Shown in pieces: positions 63,650-64,000 of a stretch of DNA of 64,000 nucleotides; the stretch's first letter is position 1; every line of letters begins with the position of its first letter. The notes under the pieces were generated by a model, which was not told the origin of the DNA, made no database searches, and worked only from the letters and a program-made list of their open reading frames with translations. The translations under genes and the position numbers were made by a program. Source of the stretch: Hymenopus coronatus. Its lineage: Eukaryota; Arthropoda; Insecta; Mantodea; Hymenopodidae. The stretch covers positions 78,872,001 to 78,936,000 of the forward strand of contig CM060895.1 in assembly GCA_030762935.1 (NCBI GenBank), in the 5' to 3' direction.

Positions 63650-64000
63650 GACTCTAACCTTTTTTACAAGTTCCGACGGGAAAATCTGCTTTCAATTTTT
63701 AATATAAATGAGCGGAAATTATTCAACGATCCCACTGCAAATATTTGTGCGTATATAACTCTGTGCGAGTATTTGAATGTACGCGAATTCTCGCTAATGA
63801 CCTCCAAGTGACCATTTGCATGCTTCTGAAAAGCCTCAACCGGTTTCGCAACCAAGAAAATCAACACGTAACTTTATCCTTGTTTATAAATGAACAAAAT
63901 CGCATAGAAAACATCAAAACACTTATACACGACGAATGCACAAGGAATAATAAACATTGCACCCAGCGATTTCAACTTCGGAATATTTGAACATCAAATA
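63198..64000. other. Intergenic, unclassified, to window end
   Basis: Less AT-rich than its left neighbour. Open frames 63664-63867 (-) and 63745-63990 (+) overlap and show no known motif; either could be part of an exon beyond the edge. Confidence 0.35.
63605..63648. repeat. (CT)n microsatellite
   Basis: About 21 perfect CT units. Confidence 0.95.

Noticed and set aside
34576..64000. A second OR gene in tandem
   Set aside because: No TM6 (CWYG.E), S.ETF or SFSYY motif found on either strand.

Overview
The window is nuclear DNA of a large-genome insect. It holds the 3' two thirds of one multi-exon odorant receptor (OR) gene on the + strand, embedded in AT-rich intron and intergenic DNA that is dominated by repeats. 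Large introns, several tRNA-derived SINE families and decayed LINE, mariner and Harbinger elements fit a hemimetabolous insect such as a cockroach, termite or grasshopper; the species is inference.

The OR gene has six exons between 8334 and 34575: 8334-8626, 15680-15791, 16724-16823, 20611-20718, 30108-30263 and 34519-34575. All have GT-AG borders and compatible phases (1, 2, 0, 0, 0). Together they encode 274 residues, from the extracellular loop with the AWYPFD motif to the C-terminus. The roughly 130 N-terminal residues are not recognisable in bases 1-8333, so the first exon(s) probably lie to the left. The 29 kb after the stop codon contains no host gene that I can recognise.

Repeats by region. 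(1) A family of about 1 kb, called H here, occurs about thirty times in both orientations and covers about one third of the window (1-4.4, 5.2-5.7, 17.5-18.2, 21.7-27.1, 30.4-33.4, 39.7-44.6, 47.5-54.8 and 56.2-63.2 kb). It has a 5' palindrome, 10-bp subterminal inverted repeats, a 3' hairpin, a GT-rich core and head-to-tail tandem units. These are the marks of Helentron-associated (DINE-1-like) non-autonomous elements. (2) 6.3-7.8 kb holds a GC-rich retroelement on the - strand made of a gag-like ORF1 only (zinc knuckles plus coiled coil) and broken once by TGA. (3) Decayed non-LTR reverse transcriptase segments lie at 9.2-10.7 kb and 27.7-29.4 kb, with LINE 3' ends at 19.2 and 36.7 kb. (4) A dead mariner is at 37.6-38.8 kb. 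(5) A 710-bp PIF/Harbinger derivative at 40517-41226 sits inside an H copy with a TAA target duplication. (6) At least four tRNA-derived SINE families are present (S1, S2, SB, SC), with several copies each.

Apart from the OR gene, nothing in the window works as a gene system. The biology it records is the assembly of an OR locus whose introns have grown by repeated transposon insertion.
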